Source: Acidobacteriaceae bacterium
Lineage (GTDB): Bacteria > Acidobacteriota > Terriglobia > Terriglobales > Acidobacteriaceae
Assembly (NCBI GenBank): GCA_030040115.1
Contig: JASHUH010000353.1
Coordinates: 1-17,590 of the forward strand
Length of the DNA stretch: 17,590 bases
Reading direction: 5' to 3'
The notes below the pieces were generated by a model. It was not told the DNA's origin. It saw only the letters and a list, made by a program, of their open reading frames with translations, and searched no databases. Numbering within the stretch: the stretch's first letter is position 1; each line of letters opens with the position of its first letter. Below are positions 1 through 6,570 of this stretch, piece after piece. Position numbers and translations under genes: made by a program.

Positions 1-1963
1 GAACGGTAACCCGAACCGGCAACGCCGAGCCGTCGAGCGGCAGAATGCGCGCCTCCGGATTTACGTCCACGCCGATCGCCGGGGTAATTACGAGAGGCTC
101 ATAAATGCCGCCCGGGCCGGTCTCGCGCTGGAGCGTTTGCACTACTTTTCCCAGCCGGATGGGCACGCCGTCGAAATCGAACTCCACCCACGCGGCCAGC
201 GGATAGGGCGTGAAGGAGCGTTCGCGCCACTTCGGATTCGAGACGTCATAATATGGCTGCTCGACGGTAGGTCTCGTAAAGTAAGGCTTGGTCGGCTCGG
301 CGTCTGCGGGAACGCGCATGTTGTATATCGCGTCAGTGGTGTTGCCGGACTGCGCGGTGCTGGGTTCGCCGAGTGTCCATGATTCGTCGCCTTGCAAAGG
401 GCCGTTGTTGGTCACGAACCAGGTCTTCGCGACATGCACATCTTCGTCCAAGGCTGCGGTGTGCACCCGCACCCGGAACTCTTCGCCCGGAACCACGCTG
501 CGCGGCGTCTCGTCGGCCGAGCCTCCGCGCTCGTTGGCGCCGCTCTCGGCTTCCCTGGCTTTGGTGGTGAAAGATATCAGATCCAGCCCTAACAGGTCCT
601 TGAACGTGGTTTGGAACTCATCGATTTTCGCGCCAAGCTCAAGCTCGAGCCCGGCCTTCGCTTGCGGGTCAAGGTTGCCGGTTTTGATTTTTGTGTAGAG
701 ATCGAGCGTTTGGCGATAGACCGGCGCCAGTTGGCGGGCAGCCGCTTCGCCGCTCTGATCGTGGTAGCTGCTCCGGAAAGCGTGGATTCCCGTCTCAATG
801 TCGTGCAATCCGTCGCTCAGCCACTCCGGCGCGCCACCGGGCACGAGGCGCGCCAAGCCATCGAGGCTGGTGTCGATGTCCACCTGGTGATCCTGGAAAA
901 GGCTACTTGCGCCGGGGCCGCCAATCTCAAGGGTCTGGGCTGGCGCCACCGCACCCCACAGGTGATACTCCGAATCCGCCATCCCGCTCAGCGCCGGGCT
1001 GGCGCCGCCGTTCTGCGACTTCTGCTCGCCCCATCCCTCGCGTGCAATCTGCAGGTAAGTGCGTCCCAATGTCGGGTCCCATGTCCCCACCGGAACGGTT
1101 ACGTCAGTTGGGAGTGCGCCCGTCGTCCATGCGCCGGTGACATAGTCGTGAAATTTCGCCGGGGCCCATTTGCCGGTGGCGTAGTCGAACATCCGTCCGT
1201 TGACGATGCGCGCAAACGGGGTTCTCGAATACACCGCCAGCGGCTGCCAGGGCTGCAGCCCGTCCTTAAGCTGCTCGGGAAACACCTTGGGATCGCCGGC
1301 CACTTTGAAGGCCTCCTGTGCAATCTCTCCGGAAACCTGGTGCTGGCCGTGACCGTCGGTCACGCCCCCGACAAAGGTGGCAACAATGATTTGCGGGCGC
1401 ACCCGGCGCACCGCCAGCACCGCGTCGTAAAGCACGCGCTGGTGGCCCCATTGCGAAAACGATTCCTCCTGAGTCTTGGAGAAACCAAAGTCCGCCTCCG
1501 TGCCCCAGAGTTGTTTCACGCCGTAGTATTCGTCAGCGTTGAGCAGTTCGTTAGTGCGAATCAAACCCAAGGCATCGTTCTCTTCGGCCGACATGGCGTT
1601 CTGGCCACCCTCGCCACGGGTCAGCGTAAAGAGCGTGACTCGCGCGCCCAAGCCCCGGCTTAAATAGGTAAGCAACGCGCCGTCCTCATCGTCAGGGTGC
1701 GCGACGATGTAGAGCACGCTGGCCGTGGTTCCAAGCCTTTTGAGCGTCTGCTCCAGTTGCGCTTCGCCACGGTCTTCCGGCAACGGCAATGCATCCACGG
1801 TGGGATCGGGTAACGGAACCTCGGCCAGCTCGTGGTCCAAGGATGCATTCGATTCATCTTGTTGGGCGCGGGTCAACATTGCGGCGGGGAATGCCAACAG
1901 CAGCGCCACAATAGTCGCGCATAGTGCTTTCGGAAAGGATCGATGCTCGGGGACCATGGTCAT
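1..1963 (-). CDS. PIG-L/LmbE-family deacetylase, large secreted form (3' end beyond window)
   Basis: Open on the minus strand from ATG 1963 (alternative ATG 1957) to the left edge, about 654 codons, incomplete. Residues 10-35 form a hydrophobic signal-peptide-like segment (ALCATIVALLLAFPAAM), so the protein is probably exported. The zinc site characteristic of PIG-L N-deacetylases is clear: AHPDDE (AHPDDEDGALLTYLSRG), ending near residue 93, then TLTRGEGGQN, and later DGHGQHQ, which corresponds to the second metal-binding His cluster. The family removes N-acetyl groups from amino sugars; the substrate here is unknown. The region beyond about residue 300 resembles the long C-terminal part of the 800-900 residue multidomain members. 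No Shine-Dalgarno precedes either ATG. A TACACT -10-like hexamer lies 4 nt upstream of ATG 1963, so a leaderless transcript is possible. The long plus-strand ORF at 611-1663 is its antisense shadow. Confidence 0.9.
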   Translation of the reverse strand, partial: MTMVPEHRSFPKALCATIVALLLAFPAAMLTRAQQDESNASLDHELAEVPLPDPTVDALPLPEDRGEAQLEQTLKRLGTTASVLYIVAHPDDEDGALLTYLSRGLGARVTLFTLTRGEGGQNAMSAEENDALGLIRTNELLNADEYYGVKQLWGTEADFGFSKTQEESFSQWGHQRVLYDAVLAVRRVRPQIIVATFVGGVTDGHGQHQVSGEIAQEAFKVAGDPKVFPEQLKDGLQPWQPLAVYSRTPFARIVNGRMFDYATGKWAPAKFHDYVTGAWTTGALPTDVTVPVGTWDPTLGRTYLQIAREGWGEQKSQNGGASPALSGMADSEYHLWGAVAPAQTLEIGGPGASSLFQDHQVDIDTSLDGLARLVPGGAPEWLSDGLHDIETGIHAFRSSYHDQSGEAAARQLAPVYRQTLDLYTKIKTGNLDPQAKAGLELELGAKIDEFQTTFKDLLGLDLISFTTKAREAESGANERGGSADETPRSVVPGEEFRVRVHTAALDEDVHVAKTWFVTNNGPLQGDESWTLGEPSTAQSGNTTDAIYNMRVPADAEPTKPYFTRPTVEQPYYDVSNPKWRERSFTPYPLAAWVEFDFDGVPIRLGKVVQTLQRETGPGGIYEPLVITPAIGVDVNPEARILPLDGSALPVRVTV

Positions 1964-2194
1964 TGCCAGTGTACAATCCGGGCAAGCGCGCCGGCTTCAG
2001 GATGTTCGAATCCTGTTCGCGCCGCGCTACGCTGCGGCGGGCGCCCGCACAGATCGCCTGATGTTCGCCCATACTCCGCGGCGGGAACCCAGGAATGCGG
2101 TTCGACGCGCCATTCTCGAGAATTCGTGTGACCCCAGATCCGGCATGGTGTCTAATGAACGCGCACCGGCTTCCGCACTTAGCGAGGTTGAGCG
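1964..2194. promoter_or_regulatory. Divergent intergenic region between PIG-L gene and msrP
   Basis: About 230 bases separate the minus-strand deacetylase from plus-strand msrP, so both promoters should lie here. The 10-mer CCAGTGTACA at 1966-1975 sits beside the deacetylase start and recurs beside the vapB start. A GAGG Shine-Dalgarno precedes the msrP ATG by 7 nt. No further coding sequence or RNA gene was recognised. Confidence 0.35.
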
Positions 2195-3180
2195 ATGCTC
2201 ATCGGCAAACCGCCCGATATTCCCTCCTTCGAGATCACGCCCAAGAGCGCCTATGACGCGTTCTTGAATCGCCGGCGTTTTTTGCGCAGGGCGGCAGCCA
2301 TGGGCGCCGTGGCCTTGGGCGCGGAACGCGTGGAGAGCGTGTTTCATGCCGATGCGCGCGTGCTGGCAGACGCCACCAAGTTACAAACTATGTCGGGTCC
2401 GCTGACCACCACTGGAGAACAGCTCACCAGCTTCGAGGACATTACTCACTACAACAATTATTACGAGTTTGGCGTGAACAAAGGCGATCCGGCGAAGAAT
2501 GCCGGCAGTCTGCCCACGCGGCCGTGGAGCGTCAAGATCGAAGGGAAATTGGCCAAGCCGCTCACCTTCGATATTGACACGTTGCTCAAGCTGTGCCCGC
2601 TCGAAGACTGCGTCTACCGGCATCGCTGCGTCGAAGCCCGGAGCATGGTCATCCCCTGGGTCGGTTACCCTCTCTCCGAGCTCATCAAACAGTGCCAACC
2701 ACTTTCCAGCGCGAAATTCGTGCAGTTCTTGTCGTATTACAACCGGGGAGTGGAGGGCGCCTGGGCCTATCAGACGGATATTATGTGGCCCTACTCCGAA
2801 GGCCTGCGCATGGATGAAGCGATGAACCCGTTGGCCTTGCTGACCTTCGGTCTCTACGGCCAGACATTGCCCAACCAGGACGGGGCCCCGATCCGCGTCG
2901 TGCTGCCCTGGAAATACGGTTTCAAATCGGCCAAGTCGATTGTGAAGATCCGGTTTGTGGAAAAGATGCCGCACACCACCTGGAACGACGAGGCCCCTAC
3001 GAGTACGGTTTCTACTCGAATGTCAACCCCAACGTGGACCATCCCCGGTGGAGCCAGAAGACGGAGCGCCGCATCGGCGTTCCTTTTTATAAGCAGATCC
3101 GCACCACCCTGATGTTCAATGGCTACGGCGATCAGGTGGCGGATCTCTACAAGGGGATGGACTTGAGGAAATATTTTTAG
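2195..3180 (+). pseudogene. msrP: msrP, periplasmic methionine-sulfoxide reductase catalytic subunit, frameshifted
   Basis: MsrP (YedY) is the Tat-exported molybdopterin enzyme that reduces methionine sulfoxide in periplasmic proteins, taking electrons from the membrane protein MsrQ. ATG 2195 follows a GAGG site. A twin-arginine signal NRRRFLRRAAAMGAVALG is at residues 27-44. The molybdenum-ligand cysteine lies in YRHRCVEARSMVIPW at about residues 143-157. The frame is good to TTWNDEAP, then a C run (2994-2997) is one base short. The original ORF continues in the wrong frame to 3112. In the next frame the expected C-terminus follows without interruption: [20 protein letters not shown], then [21 protein letters not shown], stop 3178-3180. 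The restored protein would be about 328 residues, normal for the family. The lesion is a single-base deletion in a homopolymer, so it is either a real frameshift or a sequencing error. The damaged msrQ next door favours real decay. Confidence 0.88.
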
Positions 3181-3402
3181 CGGAGTCAGTGGAGTTAACG
3201 CGGCTAGTCCTGTGAATAATTGAATGGGCGCTCCGGGGTATCGATATCGGTTTCGTTCCGCTGCTTGGCTTTTTGGATCGAAGCTTTCAGCGATCATGAT
3301 CGAAATAACCAGGACTCCGAAAAAACCTGCGCCCTGGCAAAGTCTCTCGATTTGGCTAGCGTCGCTGCTCCGCTCACACCGCTAGCCCGCTTCCGGATAG
3401 GC
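3181..3402. other. Unassigned spacer between msrP and msrQ remnants
   Basis: MsrP and MsrQ genes normally abut or overlap, yet about 220 bases separate them here. I recognise no gene. A 29-codon ORF from ATG 3296 (MIEITRTPKKPAPWQSL...) ends at TAG near 3384 and resembles nothing I know. The spacer may be inserted or rearranged DNA. Confidence 0.4.
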
Positions 3403-4021
3403 ATGCATCGAAGAACGCTGATTACGCTCAAAAGTCCTCACCTGGCTGGGGTGTCTCGCGCCGCTGGTTTAGCTGCTTTGGGGCGCGTTCACCAACGATT
3501 TAGGGCCGGATCCTACTCACACCATCACCTTCGCCACAGGCCGCGCCACCTTGCGCTTGATCATGCTGACGCTGGCCATCACGCCTCTGCGCCGCCTGTG
3601 GCCCAAGCTGGGTTGCTGATCAAATTTCGCCGGCTGCTGGGTTTATTCGCCTTCTTCTACGCGTCGCTGCACATGTTGACTCGGGCCGCTCTCTACAATG
3701 GCTTCAGCCCGTCCGCGACGGCCGCCGATATTATCAAGCGGCGCTTTGTAACCGCGGGGATGACAACGTATTTGCTGTTGCTGCCTCTTGCCCTCACCTC
3801 CACCAACTGGGCCATTCGCAAAATGGGCGGCAAGCGCTGGAACCGGTTGCACAAGCTCATCTATGTCGCCGGCGTGTGCGCCATCATTCATTATTGGTGG
3901 GGGGTAAAGCCCCGGGGTGGTCACGCCGATCGGCATGACGGTCGTTCTGGCCGTGCTGTTTCTGGCGCGGCCGGTGCTGGCATGGGAGCAGAAGCGAAAG
4001 ACGCGAGCGGTTACGGTCTGA
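3403..4021 (+). pseudogene. msrQ: msrQ, haem-binding membrane subunit of MsrPQ, multiply disrupted
   Basis: MsrQ is the integral-membrane b-type haem protein that passes electrons to MsrP. Its sequence must be read in three frames. ATG 3403 gives MHRRTLITLK. An AAAA run (3430-3433) with one A too many shifts into VLTWLGCLAPLV. TAG at 3470-3472 then sits where W is expected, followed by LLWGAFTNDLGPDPTHTITF and LRLIMLTLAITPLRRLWPKLG. A one-base loss near 3611-3616 moves to LLIKFRRLLGLFAFFYASLH, which carries a likely haem-ligand His, then LALTSTNWAIRKMGGKRW and IIHYWWGVK. One extra C in 3910-3913 leads to the end, PGVVTPIGMTVVLAVLFLAR, stop 4019-4021. Four lesions in about 620 bases make this a pseudogene. 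Three are homopolymer or single-base indels that could be sequencing errors; the TAG is a substitution. Confidence 0.85.
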
Positions 4022-4095
4022 CCCATTCATCCGCAAACACCTACGCTTTGTAAGGAAAAGTCAGACCGGTCTGCGCGATGCCTGTGAATACAGTT

Positions 4096-4113
4096 TGGTT
4101 TTCTGCAAAACCA
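4096..4113 (+). terminator. Weak hairpin after msrQ, possible terminator
   Basis: TGGTTTT, a 4-nt loop CTGC, then AAAACCA form a perfect 7-bp stem 75 nt after the msrQ stop, followed by the T-rich stretch GCGATTTTCCC. The stem is AT-rich and there is no clean U tract, so the terminator call is weak. Confidence 0.25.
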
Positions 4114-4205
4114 GCGATTTTCCCGATTGTTTTGCGACAAGCAATGTGCGAAGGTGAACTTATCTCACGACCCCCTTCGATCGAGTCAAGCTTATAGGAG
4201 TTACG

Positions 4206-4367
4206 GTGTTGTCTACCCTTTCAAATTTTGCCCGCCGGGAGAAGCGCGATGGGACGAGGGATTCCATTTGCAGAAAATGCTACGCGACCGTCAGAAAGGC
4301 GTACTGGGAAGCGGACCTGGAAGCAACCGAGCAGATGCAAGTCTGCGATCCCGCGACGCTGGAGTAG
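4206..4367 (+). CDS. Small CxxC protein, 53 residues, conserved type, function unknown
   Basis: GTG 4206 is preceded by AGGAG at a 5-nt spacing, a good ribosome-binding site. The frame is open for 53 codons to TAG 4365-4367. The protein begins MLSTLSNFARREKRDGTRDS and continues ICRKCYATVRKAYWEADLEA, ending QMQVCDPATLE. Visible features are a CRKC pair, a helical Y/W/E-rich middle, and a third cysteine in VCDP near the end. From memory, short proteins of the pattern D(G)T-DSIC-x2-C-(15-25)-H/CVCDP recur in Acidobacteriota; no function is known to me. The cysteines suggest metal binding or a redox role, which is an inference. It lies downstream of the decayed msrPQ and ends 33 nt before IS66 similarity begins. 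It is intact, unlike its neighbours. Confidence 0.68.
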   Translation: MLSTLSNFARREKRDGTRDSICRKCYATVRKAYWEADLEATEQMQVCDPATLE

Positions 4368-4399
4368 TGGAGCAGTCGGCCCTTCCCGATGAAAACAAG

Positions 4400-4813
4400 C
4401 ACCAGCAGCACAGCCGTCCGGTGATGGACAAGCTGCACGGCTGGATGCAGTCGCAGTTAGACAGCCGCAGGACGGAACCGAACTCCGGGCTGGGGAAGGC
4501 TATCCAATATATGTTGCGCCACTGGAAGGCGCTGACGCTGTTCCTGCGCACGGCTGGCGCTCCGCTCGACAACAACCTCTGCGAGCGGTCGCTGAAGCGG
4601 GCAATCCTGCATCGGAAGAACGCCCTCTTCTATAAAACGCTGAACGGAGCGCAGGTGGGCGACCTGTACATGAGCCTGATCCATACCTGCGAGCTGAACG
4701 GCGCCAATCCGTTCGATTACCTGACCGAGTTACAACGGCACGCAGAGGATCTGGCGCGGAATCCGGCCCAGTGGATGCCGTGGAATTACCGCAGCCGCAT
4801 CGCTGCGCCCTGA
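4400..4813 (+). pseudogene. IS66-family transposase, C-terminal remnant
   Basis: The last 137 codons match the C-terminal part of IS66-type transposases (TnpC). Marker stretches are HQQHSRPVMDKLHGW, SGLGKAIQYMLRHW, APLDNNLCERSLKRAILHRK (the E of CER is the last DDE catalytic residue), NALFYKTLNGAQVGDLYMS, HTCELNGANPFDYLTELQRH and the PWNYR tail before TGA 4811-4813. The full protein is about 500 residues, so roughly 70% is missing, including the first two catalytic Asp residues. The frame stays open upstream to 4127, but that part is unlike IS66 and overlaps the small CxxC gene, so it is probably fortuitous. IS66 accessory genes and terminal repeats were not found. The fragment should be inactive. 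Confidence 0.85.
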
Positions 4814-4878
4814 CGCGCTATGATGCACGGCATGGCCGGAAAGGATAGTCTGCGGTCAGGTAAGTGGAGCATCCTGAT

Positions 4879-5538
4879 ATGCCCGCAAAACGGGCCTCTG
4901 AAAAGTATGAATCGCGAAGGGTTTTTGGCCACCCCGGCAAACGGCCGAAAACCGCGCTGCGCGCCGCCTTCTATGCCCGCGTCTCGAACGGCGACCAACA
5001 GACGTTGCCCATGCAAATCCGCGCTCTGCGTGATTATGCCGCGCGGCGAGGTTGGATCATCGTCATGCAGGTGAAGGAAGTCGGCTTCGGTGCTTCGCAG
5101 CGGAAGATGCGGGAGCAACTGATCGAAGCGGCACGGCGTCGGGAGATCGACGTCGTGCTCGTATGGCGGCTGGATCGCTGGGGAAGATCGGTGACTGACC
5201 TGCTCGCCACTTCGCAGGAACTGGAGCATCTCGGCGTCGGCTTCGTGTCGCTCACCGAGGCTCTCGATCTGACTACGCCCGCCGGCCGCGCCATGGCCGC
5301 ACTGCTGGCCGTTTTCGCCGAGTTCGAAAGAGAAATCCTTCGCGAACGCGTCCGCGCGGGCCTGGCCCATGCCCGCCAGAACGGCAAACGTCTGGGCCGG
5401 CCGATGACCGCTGCCCTCCACGCCGATCAGGTCCGCAAGCTGCGCCGCTCCGGGCTCAGCAAATCCGCAATCGCCCGGCAACTCAAAATCGGACGCACCT
5501 CGGTGCGCCGCATCCTGGACAGAAGAACCCAAGGATAG
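4879..5538 (+). CDS. Serine recombinase (small resolvase/invertase family)
   Basis: A site-specific recombinase that cuts DNA through a serine nucleophile. I chose ATG 4879 (MPAKRASEKYESRR), with GGAG 9 nt upstream; an in-frame GTG at 4864 would add five residues. The resolvase domain starts at about residue 26: LRAAFYARVSNGDQQT, with catalytic Ser at residue 36. It continues with VVLVWRLDRWGRSVTDLLAT, the conserved R-x-D-R-x-x-R-S block, and AALLAVFAEFEREILRERV. A linker GKRLGRP leads to a C-terminal helix-turn-helix of about 45 residues (LSKSAIARQLKIGRTSVRRI). At about 219 residues it is the length of a small resolvase or invertase. The catalytic residues look complete. Only 4 nt separate its stop from the ccbP start, so the two are almost certainly co-transcribed and translationally coupled. 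No res or inversion site was recognised. Confidence 0.93.
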   Translation: MPAKRASEKYESRRVFGHPGKRPKTALRAAFYARVSNGDQQTLPMQIRALRDYAARRGWIIVMQVKEVGFGASQRKMREQLIEAARRREIDVVLVWRLDRWGRSVTDLLATSQELEHLGVGFVSLTEALDLTTPAGRAMAALLAVFAEFEREILRERVRAGLAHARQNGKRLGRPMTAALHADQVRKLRRSGLSKSAIARQLKIGRTSVRRILDRRTQG

Positions 5539-5542
5539 GAAC

Positions 5543-5911
5543 ATGGCCAGAGCGCGACGAAAGCAAGACCGGGAAAGCCGCATCCGCGAGGAAATCATCG
5601 TCGATGCCTATGGGCCGGAAGAACAGGCCATGGGATGGTACTACTATCTCGATGACAAGCTCCAGTTCCCGTTCCATGCACGGTGCGTTGCTTCCGTGCC
5701 GACATCTCCGTTGCGCAAAGGGGACACTATCGAGATCCGAAAGATGGCGTCCGAGGATAGCTGCTCGATCGACATGCTCGTGATGACCCGATGGAAGAGC
5801 CGGAATATCGCGGTGCCACTCTCGCAGCTGAAGGCTATCAACGTGGATGAATCAACGACCCAGGCCATCGAAGACTGGCATTACTGGGTCGCACAAGGTT
5901 ACTGCTTTTGA
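5543..5911 (+). CDS. CcbP-type calcium-binding protein
   Basis: A protein of 122 residues starting at ATG 5543 behind an AGGA site in the recombinase stop region. It matches my knowledge of the CcbP family, acidic Ca2+-binding proteins first described in the cyanobacterium Anabaena. Markers are EEIIVDAYGPEEQAMGWYYY at about residues 16-35, DDKLQFPFHARC, SPLRKGDTIEI, RNIAVPLSQL and the C-terminal block TTQAIEDWHYWVAQGYCF. Length is normal and the frame intact. CcbP buffers calcium in Anabaena; whether this protein binds calcium depends on acidic residues I cannot confirm from sequence alone. The 4-nt spacing to the recombinase suggests they move or function together. The 3' end is close to or overlaps the apparent truncation point of an opposing gene. 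Confidence 0.82.
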   Translation: MARARRKQDRESRIREEIIVDAYGPEEQAMGWYYYLDDKLQFPFHARCVASVPTSPLRKGDTIEIRKMASEDSCSIDMLVMTRWKSRNIAVPLSQLKAINVDESTTQAIEDWHYWVAQGYCF

Positions 5912-6390
5912 CTTACGCAGCTCTGCCGAAAACACACACAGCATTTCAGTCCGGGGCTGATTCAGATAACATTCAGCGTCGACGTCAAAGAAGCAGCGAA
6001 CAATTCGTCGGGCACTTTCGATGCTGGCTGTCACCTCGTACTTCGTCAACGCGTCGACCGCCAATACGTCCGGTTCATAGAGCCCCTTTTGCGAGGGACC
6101 TGTATCGAAAGGAAATACTCGCTTCGCGTTCGCGAACAGTGCACCAGGTTCAAAAACGAAGCAAACCGGGAATAGGCCGATATCACGAACGGGTGCTGTT
6201 TGGGAGACATCCCGGTAGGCCGGTCTGCCGTAAAACATATATATAAGAGGCAAGTTGAATACGCAGCACGGCGACGTTCTCAACTTCTGAGTTGCCGTTA
6301 TCCTGCTCAGCCGAACCCGCTGGTTGTGTAAACAAGGGGCAACTCGGTCGCCGACATTGCTTGCTTGTCCACGTAGTCAGAAAAGGACAT
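5852..6390 (-). pseudogene. Uncharacterised protein with YGRPAYR and FPFDTG motifs, frameshifted and 3'-truncated
   Basis: Reading on the minus strand, ATG 6390 gives MSFSDYVDKQAMSATELPLV then YTTSGFG and a TGA. Adding one base near 6305-6312 restores a frame that continues TATQKLRTSPCCVFNLPLIY, MFYGRPAYRD, IGLFPVCFVFEPGA, NAKRVFPFDTGPSQKGLYEP and SIESARRIVRCFFDVDAECY. I recall uncharacterised bacterial proteins with the same order (short N-terminus, YTTSGF, YLFYGRPAYR, FPVCF, PFDTGAF, ESA-RLV-FF), usually over 200 residues. This copy reaches only about residue 155 before the ORF runs into the antisense of the ccbP 3' end, so its C-terminus seems lost at about 5912-5925. The ORF itself stays open to 5852, but those last residues are antisense to ccbP. 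No function is known to me. Confidence 0.6.
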
Positions 6391-6570
6391 CGCCCCTGCC
6401 TTGAGCTGAGGTTTTATGGAATCCGCAGGATACCTCTAACCAGCAGTTCGGGGGAAGAGTTTTGAAGAGGTGCCTGATCCATCCGTCACCGATTCTCGCG
6501 ACTGGCGTGCGAAAAGTGCGCCGAATAGGTGGCGTTCTATTTTGGACCAGCGACGCAAACTGCTTTGTGA
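6391..6570. other. Spacer upstream of the IS1634-type transposase
   Basis: This 180-base stretch should hold the promoter and 5' region of the minus-strand pseudogene and the left part of the IS element. A fragment near 6509 reads VRKVRRIG in one frame and could be a worn transposase N-terminus, but I cannot join it to the recognisable start at 6571. No terminal inverted repeat was identified convincingly. Confidence 0.3.

Noticed and set aside
611..1663. 350-codon plus-strand ORF
   Set aside because: It is codon-aligned antisense to the PIG-L gene, which carries the AHPDDE motif and family-like sequence; high GC produces such shadows.
1997..2022. tRNA T-arm-like sequence GATGTTCGAATCCTGTT
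   Set aside because: No matching acceptor stem, D-arm or anticodon arm upstream, and the stem around TTCGAAT does not pair properly.
4127..4399. N-terminal part of the 228-codon ORF as an IS66 transposase start
   Set aside because: It has no IS66-like sequence and overlaps the better-supported small CxxC gene in another frame.
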